From Sphingobium sp. CAP-1 (lineage in GTDB: Bacteria > Pseudomonadota > Alphaproteobacteria > Sphingomonadales > Sphingomonadaceae), in assembly GCF_009720145.1 (NCBI RefSeq), contig NZ_CP046253.1, forward strand, positions 806,001-870,000: DNA of 64,000 nucleotides, written 5' to 3'. The position numbers were made by a program, and so were the translations under genes. Within the stretch, counting starts at the first letter, position 1. Each line of letters opens with the position of its first letter. Shown one piece after another: positions 34,847 to 43,760 of this stretch. Below the pieces are notes generated by a model. That model saw nothing but the letters and a program-made list of their open reading frames with translations, was not told the DNA's origin and searched no databases.

Positions 34847-35511
34847 GCGAGAATATTCTTTCCCTGTTTGGTGGTTTTTTCGGCCATATCCTCTGGCGCT
34901 GGCGGCGTGGGGACAAGAAGCCCGCGCTGCACCGCGGGCCGCGCTGAAATTCTGTCGAACCAGCGCTGAAGGTTGGGAAATCCGTCCATGTCGACGCCGG
35001 CCCAGTCATGGCCCCGCACCCAGGGGAAGCAGGCGATGTCGGCGATCGAATAATCGCCGACCAGATAATCGCGGGTCGCCAGTTGCGTATCCAACACGCC
35101 GAACAGACGCTGGCTTTCGCGCACATAACGGTCGATCACCGACGGCAGCTTCTCGTCGAAATAGCGGTTGAATACGGTCGCTTGCCCCATCATCGGGCCA
35201 AGGCCGGACATCTGCCACATCACCCACTGGATCACCCGGCTGCGGTCCTGCGCATCCGCCGGAATGAAGCGTCCGAATTTCTCCGCCAGATAGAGCAGGA
35301 TCGCGCCGGATTCGAAGATCGCGAAATCCCCCGCCTCATGATCCACCAGGGTCGGGATGCGGCCATTGGGATTGAGCGCCACATACCAGTCCTGCTTCTG
35401 CACCCGGTCGGTCAGCGCAATGGGCGTCACCTGATAGGGCACGCCCAGCTCCTCCAGCAGGATCGATACCTTCCAACCGTTGGGCGTCTCCGAAGTCAGC
35501 AGTTCCAGCAT
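34843..35511 (-). CDS. Nu-class-like (YfcG/YghU type) glutathione S-transferase
   Basis: 222 residues from ATG 35511, five bases after GGAGA; another ATG lies three bases earlier. The thioredoxin-fold N-terminal domain has the TSETPNGWKVSILLEELG motif typical of Nu-class GSTs, then NPNGRIPTLVD and the FESGAILLYLAEKFG glutathione-site segment, and the C-terminal helical domain carries GDYSIADIACFPW. Nu-class GSTs bind two glutathiones. One from Novosphingobium acts in the beta-etherase pathway as a glutathione thioether lyase with broad stereo-acceptance. It is divergent from ligF-like DNA at 35736 and coupled to the thioesterase, supporting a lignin role. Confidence 0.85.
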   Translation of the reverse strand: MLELLTSETPNGWKVSILLEELGVPYQVTPIALTDRVQKQDWYVALNPNGRIPTLVDHEAGDFAIFESGAILLYLAEKFGRFIPADAQDRSRVIQWVMWQMSGLGPMMGQATVFNRYFDEKLPSVIDRYVRESQRLFGVLDTQLATRDYLVGDYSIADIACFPWVRGHDWAGVDMDGFPNLQRWFDRISARPAVQRGLLVPTPPAPEDMAEKTTKQGKNILA

Positions 35512-35735
35512 CATCTTCTCCGGTCTGTCTTTCGCCATCCAAAGCAAAGCCTTGCCGCCGCCGCAAGGCGAGTGGCGGCGCTATCATTGCGACTGACAGT
35601 TTCGCGCCGCGCGCCCTGCCGGGTAGCGGCACTGATAGTATCGACAGACGACTTGCGGCCCGCCGGATCGCCAGCCACCTTCCCACCCGAAGGCGCATCA
35701 GACGCCACAACCATGAAGGTGAGGAAGAACAGCGC

Positions 35736-36488
35736 ATGTTGACGCTCTACAGCTTCGGTCCGGCCGCCAATTCGTTGAAACCGCTGCTGGCCCTCTATGA
35801 AAAGGGACTGGATTTCACCCCCCGCTTCGTCGATCCGACCCGGTTCGAACATCATGAGGACTGGTTCAAGGCGATCAATCCACGCGGTCAGGTGCCCGCG
35901 CTCGACCATGACGGTCATATCATCACCGAATCGACAGTGATCTGCGAATATCTGGAGGATGCCTTTCCGCACGCGCCGCGCCTGCGCCCGGCCGATCCGG
36001 TACAGATCGCGGAAATGCGGGTCTGGACCAAATGGGTGGACGAATATTTCTGCTGGTGCGTGTCGACCATCGGCTGGGAACGGATGATCGGCCCGATGGC
36101 GCGCAAGCTGTCCGACGCCGAGTTCGAGGAGAAATTGAAGCATATCCCGGTCCCTGAACAGCAGGCCAAATGGCGCAGCGCCCGCGCCGGCTTCCCGCAG
36201 GCGGTGCTGGACGAGGAAATGCGCAAGATCCGCGTGTCGATCGACCGGCTGGAGCAACGCCTGTCGCTCAGCCCCTGGCTGGCGGGCGAGGACTATACGC
36301 TGGCCGACATCTGCAACTTCGCCATCGCGAACGGGATGCAGTTCGGTTACGCCGACATCGTCAACAAGGACGCGACGCCGCATCTGGTTGCCTGGATCGA
36401 TCGGATCAACGCCCGCCCCGCCGCGCAGGCCATGTTCGCCCGGTCGCAGAGCGAAATGCCGCCCCGCCCCGCCGTGACGGCGGCCTGA
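35736..36488 (+). CDS. ligF: LigF-like glutathione S-transferase, beta-etherase
   Basis: 250 residues. It strongly resembles LigF of Sphingobium SYK-6 as I recall it: SFGPAANSLKPLLALYEKGL at the N-terminus with Ser13 in the position of the LigF active-site serine, INPRGQVPAL, TESTVICEYLEDAFP, and the hallmark AEMRVWTKWVDEYFCWCVST (about residues 91-110), then ADICNFAIANGMQFG. LigF uses glutathione to cleave the beta-aryl ether of one enantiomer of the C-alpha ketone, releasing a phenol and a glutathionyl ketone. It is followed three bases later by ligG, which takes that product. Starts at ATG 35736 after GAGGAAG. Confidence 0.9.
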   Translation: MLTLYSFGPAANSLKPLLALYEKGLDFTPRFVDPTRFEHHEDWFKAINPRGQVPALDHDGHIITESTVICEYLEDAFPHAPRLRPADPVQIAEMRVWTKWVDEYFCWCVSTIGWERMIGPMARKLSDAEFEEKLKHIPVPEQQAKWRSARAGFPQAVLDEEMRKIRVSIDRLEQRLSLSPWLAGEDYTLADICNFAIANGMQFGYADIVNKDATPHLVAWIDRINARPAAQAMFARSQSEMPPRPAVTAA

Positions 36489-36491
36489 TCC

Positions 36492-37313
36492 ATGGGCTGG
36501 CAGGATGAACCGCCCGGCGGGCAATTGCGCATGTATCATATCCCCGGTTGCCCCTTTTCCGAACGGATCGAACTGCTGCTCGACCTCAAGGGGCTGCACG
36601 GCGTTTTGGCCGATCATGAAATCGACATATCGCAGCCGCGCCCCGACTGGCTGCTTGCCAAAACACGCGGCACCACGGCGCTGCCGGCGCTGGAGCTGGA
36701 AAATGGCGCGACGCTGAAAGAAAGCATGGTCATCATGCGGTATTTCGAGGATCGCTTCCCCGATCCGCCGGTGGCGCGGCAAGACCCTTATGACCATGCG
36801 GTCGAGGCCATGCTGTGCGCGACCGACGGCCAGTTCACCGGCGCGGGCTATCGCATGATCCTGAACCGCGATCCGGCCAAACGCGACGAGCATAAGGCCG
36901 AAGTCGATGCCCAATATGCCCGGCTGGACGATTTTCTGCGCCACTATGCCCCTGACGGCGATTTCCTCTTCGACCGCTTCGGCTGGGCGGAGGTCGCCTT
37001 CACCCCGATGTTCAAGCGGCTCTGGTTCCTCGACTATTATGAAGCCTATCAGATCCCGCAGCATCTAACGCGACTGCTGCGCTGGCGCGACGCCTGCCTC
37101 TCGCACCCGGTGGCGCAGCGCCATCATGGCCATCGCGAACTGATGACGCTTTACTATGATTATGCCCAAGGCGGCGGCAATGGCCGCCTGCCTGAAGGCC
37201 GCAGCGTCTCCAGCTTCACGCTCGATCCGCCCTGGGACAGCCGCCCCCTGCCGCCGCGCGACAAATGGGGCGCCCCAGCCACCGACGCCGATCTCGGCCT
37301 CCTCCCCGCATAA
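36492..37313 (+). CDS. ligG: LigG-like glutathione lyase (Omega-class GST)
   Basis: 273 residues. The motif YHIPGCPFSER with active-site Cys20, DWLLAKTRGTTALPALELEN, KESMVIMRYFEDRFP, and the C-terminal FGWAEVAFTPMFKRLWFLDY and YYDYAQGGGNGRLPEGRS segments match LigG of SYK-6 as remembered over nearly the whole length. LigG removes glutathione from the beta-glutathionyl ketone made by LigF, giving beta-hydroxypropiovanillone (for the C3 side chain) and restoring glutathione. It is co-transcribed with ligF (three-base gap) and precedes an aldehyde dehydrogenase by 11 bases. Confidence 0.9.
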   Translation: MGWQDEPPGGQLRMYHIPGCPFSERIELLLDLKGLHGVLADHEIDISQPRPDWLLAKTRGTTALPALELENGATLKESMVIMRYFEDRFPDPPVARQDPYDHAVEAMLCATDGQFTGAGYRMILNRDPAKRDEHKAEVDAQYARLDDFLRHYAPDGDFLFDRFGWAEVAFTPMFKRLWFLDYYEAYQIPQHLTRLLRWRDACLSHPVAQRHHGHRELMTLYYDYAQGGGNGRLPEGRSVSSFTLDPPWDSRPLPPRDKWGAPATDADLGLLPA

Positions 37314-37324
37314 GGACATTCTCC

Positions 37325-38761
37325 ATGCCCAACACGCTACAACAGTATATCGACGGCCGCTGGGTCGACAGCCTGGGCGGCCGCACCATCGCCGTCATCA
37401 ACCCCGCCACCGACGCCAGCGCCGCCGACCTGATCCTGGGTACCGCCGCCGATGTCGACGCGGCAGTGATCGCCGCGCGCCGCGCCTTCGAGACATTCTC
37501 GCAGACCAGCCGGGACGAGCGCATCGCCCTGCTCGAACGCATCATCGCCGAATATCAAAAGCGCGTCCCCGACATCGCCCGCGCCATCGCCACCGAAATG
37601 GGCTGCCCCATCTCCATCGCCCAGACCGCGCAGGCGGGATCGGGCCTTGGCCATCTGGGTCAGGCGCTGGCGGCGCTGAAGGATTACGGGTTCAGCGAGA
37701 AAATCGGCAATAACCGCGTCGTGCGCGAACCGATCGGCGTGGTCGCCCTCATCACGCCGTGGAACTGGCCGATGAACCAGATCCTCGCCAAGGTCGGCCC
37801 TGCGCTGGCGGCCGGCTGCACCATGATCCTCAAGCCCTCAGAGGAAGCGCCAAGCTGCGCCGCGATCTTCGCCGAAGTGATGGACGCGGCGGGCGTGCCG
37901 GCCGGCGTGTTCAATCTGGTGCAGGGCGATGGCGAAGGTGTCGGCACCGCGCTCGCCCGGCATCCCGACATCGATATGGTGAGCTTCACCGGATCGACCC
38001 GCGCCGGCATCATGGTGGCGAAGAACGCCGCCGATACGGTCAAGCGCGTCGCGCAGGAACTGGGCGGCAAATCGCCCAACATCATCCTGGAAGGCACGCC
38101 GCTCGATGTGGCGCTGCCCGGCGGGGTTGGCGGCGTATTGCTCAACAGCGGCCAGAGCTGCGTCGCCCCGACCCGGATGCTCGTCCATCGCTCGCAGCAT
38201 GACGAGGCGGCGCTGAAGGTAGGCGCGCTGTTCGCCGCAAAGAAGGTCGGCGATCCGCAGCAGGAAGGCGATCATATCGGCCCGGTTGTCAGCCAGCGCC
38301 AGTGGGACCGCATCCAGTCCCTCATTCAGACCGGCATCGACGAAGGCGCGACCCTCGTGACCGGCGGCACGGGACGGCCCGAAGGGCTGGACGCGGGCAG
38401 CTATGTCCGTCCCACCGTCTTTGCCAATGTCACGCCGGACATGACCATCGCCAAGGAGGAGATTTTCGGCCCCGTCCTCGTCCTCATGCCCTATGCCGAT
38501 GACGCGGATGCCATCCGCATCGCCAATGACACACCCTATGGGCTGGGCGCCTATATCGCCGGCGATCCGACCCATGCCCGTAAGTTCGTCAGCCGGCTGC
38601 GCGCCGGTGCGGTGTTCGTCAATGCCGGCGGCCTCGCCTTCGACATGCCGTTCGGCGGCTATAAGCAGTCGGGCAATGGCCGGGAGTTCGGCAAATTTGG
38701 ACTGGAGGAGTTTCTGGAGGTCAAATCGGTCATCGGCGCGCTGCCCGAAGAAGTGGACTGA
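37325..38761 (+). CDS. NAD(P)-dependent aldehyde dehydrogenase, likely aromatic side-chain aldehyde
   Basis: 478 residues from ATG 37325, eight bases after AAGGA. The ALDH motifs are clear: PWNWPMNQILAKVGPALAAG, FTGSTRAG, ELGGKSPNI with the catalytic Glu, and NSGQSCVAP with the nucleophile Cys279. It follows ligF and ligG in one operon. In the C3 beta-ether pathway beta-hydroxypropiovanillone is oxidised to vanilloyl acetaldehyde and then, by an aldehyde dehydrogenase, to vanilloyl acetate. This enzyme is a good candidate for the second step (compare ValA in SYK-6 from memory). Other aldehydes cannot be ruled out from sequence. Confidence 0.85.
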   Translation: MPNTLQQYIDGRWVDSLGGRTIAVINPATDASAADLILGTAADVDAAVIAARRAFETFSQTSRDERIALLERIIAEYQKRVPDIARAIATEMGCPISIAQTAQAGSGLGHLGQALAALKDYGFSEKIGNNRVVREPIGVVALITPWNWPMNQILAKVGPALAAGCTMILKPSEEAPSCAAIFAEVMDAAGVPAGVFNLVQGDGEGVGTALARHPDIDMVSFTGSTRAGIMVAKNAADTVKRVAQELGGKSPNIILEGTPLDVALPGGVGGVLLNSGQSCVAPTRMLVHRSQHDEAALKVGALFAAKKVGDPQQEGDHIGPVVSQRQWDRIQSLIQTGIDEGATLVTGGTGRPEGLDAGSYVRPTVFANVTPDMTIAKEEIFGPVLVLMPYADDADAIRIANDTPYGLGAYIAGDPTHARKFVSRLRAGAVFVNAGGLAFDMPFGGYKQSGNGREFGKFGLEEFLEVKSVIGALPEEVD

Positions 38762-38771
38762 TATAGCGGCC

Positions 38772-40726
38772 TTACGGATCGAGGAGCAGCACCGCGCCGC
38801 CAGACGCGGCCAGATCGACGGGAATGGCGCCGGTGACGGGGCGGCTTTGCTTCGCGACATCCTGCGGCCGCTGTCCATCCTGCCATATCGTCAGATGGAA
38901 GGACGCGCCCAGCCCGTCGGTCGGCAACAGGATATGGCGCGCCTTGCTGTTGTTGAGAATGCCGACATACCAGCGGCTGCCCTTGCGCCGGGCGATCGCG
39001 ACATATTCGCCTACCTCCCCAGCCAGGAAGCGCGTTTCGTCCCAACTGGTCGGGACCGCGCGGATGAAATCCAGCCCGGCCGGGCTGGCCGCATAGCTGT
39101 CCGGGCTGTCGGACACGCAGGCAAAGGGGCTTTCATAGGCGATGTAGAGCGCAAGCCCATGCGCCCGCGTGGTCTGGACAAAGGCAGGTCGTTGCGGATC
39201 GCAAAATCGGCGGGCGCGACATTGTTGAAGCCGCCGGGCGTATAGTCCATCGGTCCCAGCAAACCGCGCGTATAGGCCAACATCACATTATGGTCGGCGG
39301 TGATGCGGCGGCTCCACTTATTATATTCCGCCCCCATAACCCCTTCCTGGGTCAGGAAATTGGGATATGTCCGCGTCAGCCCGCGCGGCACATAGGCGCC
39401 ATGCAGATTGACCATCAACTTGTGTCGCGCCGCGACTTCCAGCAAGCGATGATACCAGTCGACCATCGCCTGATCGTCCCGATCCATGAAATCGACCTTG
39501 ATGCCTGCTATGCCCATGCGCGCATATTGGGCCAGTGCAGCCTCCATGTCCGCATCCAGCGCGCGCCAGTTGAACCAGAGCCAGAGGCGCACCCCCTTCT
39601 TGCCGGCATAGTCGATCAGGCCCGGCAGATCGATCTGTGGCGTCCAGTGCATCACATCGGCCCCCGGACGGACCTCGCCTCCGCCGCCCGCGCCCTGATA
39701 CCAGCCTTCGTCGATCAGGCTGTAGGGAAAGCCGTTGGCGGCGGCGAAATCGATATAGGCTTTTGCCGTGGCGGTGTTCGTCCCGGCTCTGGCGACGCCC
39801 TTCAGGCTGGGACCATTCCACCAGTCCCAGGCCGACAGGCCCGGCTTGATCCAGTCGGTCTGCGCCACGCGCGACGGTTCGGCCAGACTGGTCACCAGCG
39901 TCGACGCGACCATATCCCCGGCCCTGTCCGCCAGCATGACGAGCCGCCAGGGACTGACCAGCGGCGCGCCCACCTTGCCCCGCACCGCTATGCGCGGATC
40001 GTCAAGCGCGGGTGACAGGCGCGCGGCAAAGCCGGGACCGCCATCTCCCCGCCCGGTCAGGTAGAGGCCGGCATAGTCGGTCAGCCCGGCTTCGGTGATG
40101 GCCAGAGCCTTGCCGTCCCTTTCACACAGCATCGGCAGGTCGAACAGATTGTGCGGCCGGACCTTGCCCGGATCGACCGGCTCATATTCGCCTTCATGGC
40201 TCTTGCCGAAAGCCCCGATATTGAAGCCCCAGCAATGGCTGTCGGCGGCGACGCGGAATTCGGTCCGTTCCTCCCGGATAACCGGCGCCATCGCCTGCGG
40301 CTGGACCGGCACGATGGTCCGAAAGGCGACGCCGTCATCATAGGCCCGCAATTCGACCGTCAACGCCCGGCGCGCGCCCGCCTTCTCGATCAGTTGCACG
40401 GTCAGGGCGCGATAGCGATCGGCAGCCGACGCAGCCTTGCCGGCGACAATCGGATAGCGGTCCTCGCCCGACGCGGTCTGGCTGGCGACCATAGCGAAAT
40501 CGCCTGCAAGCGGCCCGTCGTCCAGCACCAGACCCAGCGGCGACGCGTCGATCAGGCGTTGTCCGTCCCGCTCCGTCGACCAGAGCGGCTGGCCCTGCGC
40601 ATCCAGCGCCAGGATAATCCGATTATGCCCGTCGGGCGATGCAACCGCCATGGATTGGGCCGCGGCGGGAAGGGCGTGGCCCAGCGCCAACAGCGGCAGG
40701 GCGCACAGGATGGCTGGACGACGCAT
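38772..40726 (-). pseudogene. GH97 glycosidase, frameshifted near 39180
   Basis: Family GH97 enzyme (alpha-glucosidase or alpha-galactosidase) with a Sec signal peptide (LPLLALGHALPAAAQ). The catalytic barrel contains IDEGWYQG, GIKVDFMDRDDQAM and the GAYVPRGLTRTYPN block. The frame breaks after RNDLP: the three-base A-run at 39180-39182 needs one more A to continue as ALYIAYESPF and join the C-terminal beta domain (DSPDSYAASPAGLDF, VPTSWDETR, GEVGEYVAIARRK) that ends at 38772. So the gene is complete apart from one missing base in a homopolymer. It may be a sequencing error or a recent loss. Start is ATG 40726, overlapping the upstream manA-like stop; a TTG start at 40729 is less likely. Confidence 0.85.
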
Positions 40727-41541
40727 CAATCCTGCCCCTCGACCGCGACCAGAACCAGCGCATCCTCGGACAGGCGCAGCGACGCCGGGCTATCGAGATA
40801 GAGGCAGGCGCCGACAATGGCCGTTTCTCCCGCCGCCGTCGCCATGCCGTTCAGCGGGATGATCCAGACCGGCCGGTTCCCCAGTTTCGCGCGGATATCG
40901 TCGGCGTCGGTCGCGCGCAGAACGGTAAAGATCGGGCATTGGGCAAGCGTACGTTCGACCGGCCCCTGCTCCGACGCCCGAACCGCGTTCGACATATCAT
41001 AGGGAAGCGCGCGGGACACCGCCGCGCCATCCTCCAGATGCAGTTCGCGGGGGCGGCCATAGTCATAAAGGCGATAGGTCACGTCGACATTCTGCTGAAC
41101 CTCGACCAGCGTGATGCCCGCGCCCACGGCATGGACCGTGCCGGCAGGGATGAAGAAGAAATCACCAGCCGTGACGGGATGCCACACCATCTCCCGCTCG
41201 ATCGAGCCGTCAAGCGCGGCATCCCGCAATTGCTGCGGATCGAGCACTCTTTTGAGGCCGATACCCAGTGTCGCGCCGGGCTGCGCATCGACGATATACC
41301 AGCATTCGGTCTTGCCGCCGGCAAGTCCGCGCGCATGGCCCTGCGCATCGTCGGGATGGACCTGAACCGACAGACGCTCGCTGGTGAAAAGATATTTGAC
41401 CAGCAACGGCAAATGCGCGCCATCGGGCGGCGTGAACCAGAGTTCGCCGATCGGCTCCTTCAGATCCTGCGGCGGACTGGCCCAATTGGGCAGATCATGA
41501 CGGCCCCAGGGCTTTTCGACATAATTGGCAACGAGCTTCAT
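40726..41541 (-). CDS. Class I mannose-6-phosphate isomerase (ManA-like)
   Basis: 271-residue cupin enzyme that interconverts mannose-6-phosphate and fructose-6-phosphate. Zinc-site segments are visible: SVQVHPDDAQ, KTECWYIVDA, and PAGTVHAVG. The chosen start ATG 41541 has GAGGA nine bases upstream; a longer frame to 41559 is less likely. It is shorter than the Escherichia coli type, like the small class I isomerases of sphingomonads and Bacillus. The stop overlaps the GH97 start by one base, and it follows the SGNH gene by 14 bases. It points to mannose as a product of the locus. Confidence 0.88.
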   Translation of the reverse strand: MKLVANYVEKPWGRHDLPNWASPPQDLKEPIGELWFTPPDGAHLPLLVKYLFTSERLSVQVHPDDAQGHARGLAGGKTECWYIVDAQPGATLGIGLKRVLDPQQLRDAALDGSIEREMVWHPVTAGDFFFIPAGTVHAVGAGITLVEVQQNVDVTYRLYDYGRPRELHLEDGAAVSRALPYDMSNAVRASEQGPVERTLAQCPIFTVLRATDADDIRAKLGNRPVWIIPLNGMATAAGETAIVGACLYLDSPASLRLSEDALVLVAVEGQD

Positions 41542-41555
41542 GCAATCATCCTCGA

Positions 41556-42290
41556 TCAAAGGCGCAGGGAGGCAAGAATCGGAGCGATCAGACTCGCCAT
41601 GGCATCATATCCCGCCTCGGTGGGGTGGACGCCGTCATAGGCCAGCCCCGGCTTCATCCCGCCGGAACCGTCATTCAGGACGGCGTGATAATCGATCCAG
41701 GTCGCCCCGCTTTGCCCGGCATGGCCCCGTAGCCAGCGATTGAGCGAGGCGATCGGCGTGCGCGTGTCCAGGCCGGGCCGCCAGGGAAAAAGGGCCGCGG
41801 GCGGAATGGAGCCGATCAGAACCCGGATATCATGCGCGCGCGCCAGCGTGACCATGGCCGCCAGATTGTCCTGGCTCATCGCCTCCGTCATCGGGCCGCT
41901 ATTGCCCGCAATGTCGTTGGTCCCCGCCATGATATGCACGGCGCGCGGCTTCAGCGCGACGACATCCGCCATCATCCGCAGCAGCATCTGCGACGTGGTC
42001 TGACCGCCGATACCGCGATTGACCCGACCGGGACCAAAGAAGGCCGGACACTTATCCTGCCAGCCCTGGGTGATGCTGTCGCCCATGAAAATGATGCGGG
42101 TTGCAGCACCGCTCCCGATCAGGGCGCGGTTGTCGGCGGCATAGCGGCCCAGCCAGGCAAAATCGCTGTGCAGCCGTCGTTCCGTCTCGCTTTGGGGTGG
42201 GCAATCCTGCGCCACGGCGGGCATCGCCGCGCCCAGCGGCAAGCCCGCAGCCATGCCCATGATCGCGCGACGGGTGAGCAGGTCCGTCAT
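41556..42290 (-). CDS. SGNH/GDSL hydrolase, Tat-exported, possible carbohydrate esterase
   Basis: 244 residues from ATG 42290. N-terminal TRRAIMGMAAGLPLGAAMPAVA is a twin-arginine signal. SGNH blocks are FMGDSITQ (nucleophile Ser), IGGQTTSQ, AGTNDIAG and DGVHPTEAGY with the catalytic Asp and His. Such enzymes near glycosidases are usually acetyl esterases that strip O-acetyl groups from plant polysaccharides. It overlaps the carboxylesterase gene by four bases, so they are co-translated. Alternative roles as lipase or arylesterase remain possible. Confidence 0.87.
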   Translation of the reverse strand: MTDLLTRRAIMGMAAGLPLGAAMPAVAQDCPPQSETERRLHSDFAWLGRYAADNRALIGSGAATRIIFMGDSITQGWQDKCPAFFGPGRVNRGIGGQTTSQMLLRMMADVVALKPRAVHIMAGTNDIAGNSGPMTEAMSQDNLAAMVTLARAHDIRVLIGSIPPAALFPWRPGLDTRTPIASLNRWLRGHAGQSGATWIDYHAVLNDGSGGMKPGLAYDGVHPTEAGYDAMASLIAPILASLRL

Positions 42291-43756
42291 ATCCGGTCCA
42301 TCCAGTCGCAAGGCATCGCCGCCAGTGCCGCGCCCGGCGTCACCCCATGCGCGTCGAATACAACATGCTGGCGTCCGGGTCTGTAGGCGGGCCAGACCGG
42401 CCCGACCGATGGCGCAGGCTTACCGCCGCTGGCGAAAGCCAGCCAGTAATCCTGCATCGAGAGGCCCGGTCCGATCGACCTGCCATCCATGACATAGTCG
42501 ATGTCCGCGCCGTGGAAGCTGCGCCCGCCATCGGGCGCAAGATCAAATTCATAGCGCCACACCGGCCATCCGGCCTCCGCCAGCAGATCAGCGAGCCGCC
42601 CCGCAGGACAGCGAAAAATAATGTCGGTCGCGATCCGCAGGTCACGCTCGCCCAGACGCGGGTCGGGTGCGGGATCGGGATCGTCCAGCCGATAGAAGGC
42701 GCGCGCCTTGCCGGCATTGGCGCCGAACGCGGCATCGACATTGGCATCGCGATGGGCGCGACCGCTCGGCAGGCCGAACTCCGCGCGATTGGAGCCGATG
42801 ATGACCGGTCGGACAGGCGCATCCCGTAACAACAGGCGCGGATCGTCCGGCAGGATCGCGCCATCGATGGTCGGTCGCAACCAGAGGAAATCGTCACTTT
42901 CCAGACTTTCGTCATGCAGGCGCAGGTCCGCCGCCAGCAACGCGGCCGCCGATGCGGCGCGCAGGGGCGCAATGTTCCCGTTACTTCCGGTCAGCGCGTC
43001 GATCTGGTTGCCGATCCGCAGCGCGCGATCGAGCGGACGCGTGGGCAGGCCGAAATTGGGCGTGCCGCTCTGCAAAATGGCGCGGGCGAACAGTTTGGCC
43101 GCAGCCGGCGCGGCGAGCAGCAGGCCGACATCCTGCGCACCGGCGGATTCGCCGAAGATGGTGACATTGTCCGGGTCGCCGCCAAAACGCGCAATATTGT
43201 CCTGCACCCAGCGCAGGGCCGCAATCTGGTCCATCAGGCCGTAATTGCCGCTGGTGCCATTGGCTTCCGCCGCCAGGGCGCGATGGCTGAGGAAGCCGAA
43301 AATACCCAGCCGATACTGGATCGCCACCAGCACGACGCCGCGCCGCGCCAGCGCGGCCTTCACCGTGTCGCCCGCCGATCCGGCCCGGTTGCTCCCGCCA
43401 TGGACCCAGACCATGACCGGACGGCGGCCTGTCAATGTCTGTGTGGCGATATCCAGCGTCAGGCAATCCTCGCTCGACCGGACATGATCGGCATGGTTCC
43501 ATTGATAGTCATTCTGCAAGCAGGCCGGCGCGCGCGCCTTCGCCGCGCGCACGCCCGTCCAGCGCGGCACCGGCCGGGGCGCTTTCCAGCGCAACGCGCC
43601 GATCGGCGCGGCCGCATAGGGAATGCCGCGAAACAGCAGCGGATTGCCCGCCCCTTCCGCCACCCCTTCGATCAGCCCCCCCGGCACCGCCACCTGCGCC
43701 GGCGGCGGTGCCGCTGCCAGCAGCAGAGGAGGCAGAAGAAATGCCAGACTCCGCAT
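42287..43756 (-). CDS. Type B carboxylesterase
   Basis: 489 residues from ATG 43756 (an adjacent ATG at 43759 is equally possible); upstream in-frame codons overlap the GH2 gene and are rejected. Signal peptide RSLAFLLPPLLLAAAPP. The alpha/beta-hydrolase has EDCLTLDIATQ, the oxyanion motif HGGSNRAG, the nucleophile Ser in IFGESAGAQD and a C-terminal catalytic His in SFHGADIDYV or nearby. Type B carboxylesterases in glycan loci often deacylate sugars or feruloyl groups. It begins at most four bases after the GH2 stop and is coupled to the SGNH gene. Confidence 0.86.
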   Translation of the reverse strand: MRSLAFLLPPLLLAAAPPPAQVAVPGGLIEGVAEGAGNPLLFRGIPYAAAPIGALRWKAPRPVPRWTGVRAAKARAPACLQNDYQWNHADHVRSSEDCLTLDIATQTLTGRRPVMVWVHGGSNRAGSAGDTVKAALARRGVVLVAIQYRLGIFGFLSHRALAAEANGTSGNYGLMDQIAALRWVQDNIARFGGDPDNVTIFGESAGAQDVGLLLAAPAAAKLFARAILQSGTPNFGLPTRPLDRALRIGNQIDALTGSNGNIAPLRAASAAALLAADLRLHDESLESDDFLWLRPTIDGAILPDDPRLLLRDAPVRPVIIGSNRAEFGLPSGRAHRDANVDAAFGANAGKARAFYRLDDPDPAPDPRLGERDLRIATDIIFRCPAGRLADLLAEAGWPVWRYEFDLAPDGGRSFHGADIDYVMDGRSIGPGLSMQDYWLAFASGGKPAPSVGPVWPAYRPGRQHVVFDAHGVTPGAALAAMPCDWMDRI

Positions 43757-43760
43757 CATC

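Noticed and set aside
35511..37064. 517-residue frame on the minus strand
   Set aside because: Antisense to ligF and ligG, which have clear family matches on the plus strand.
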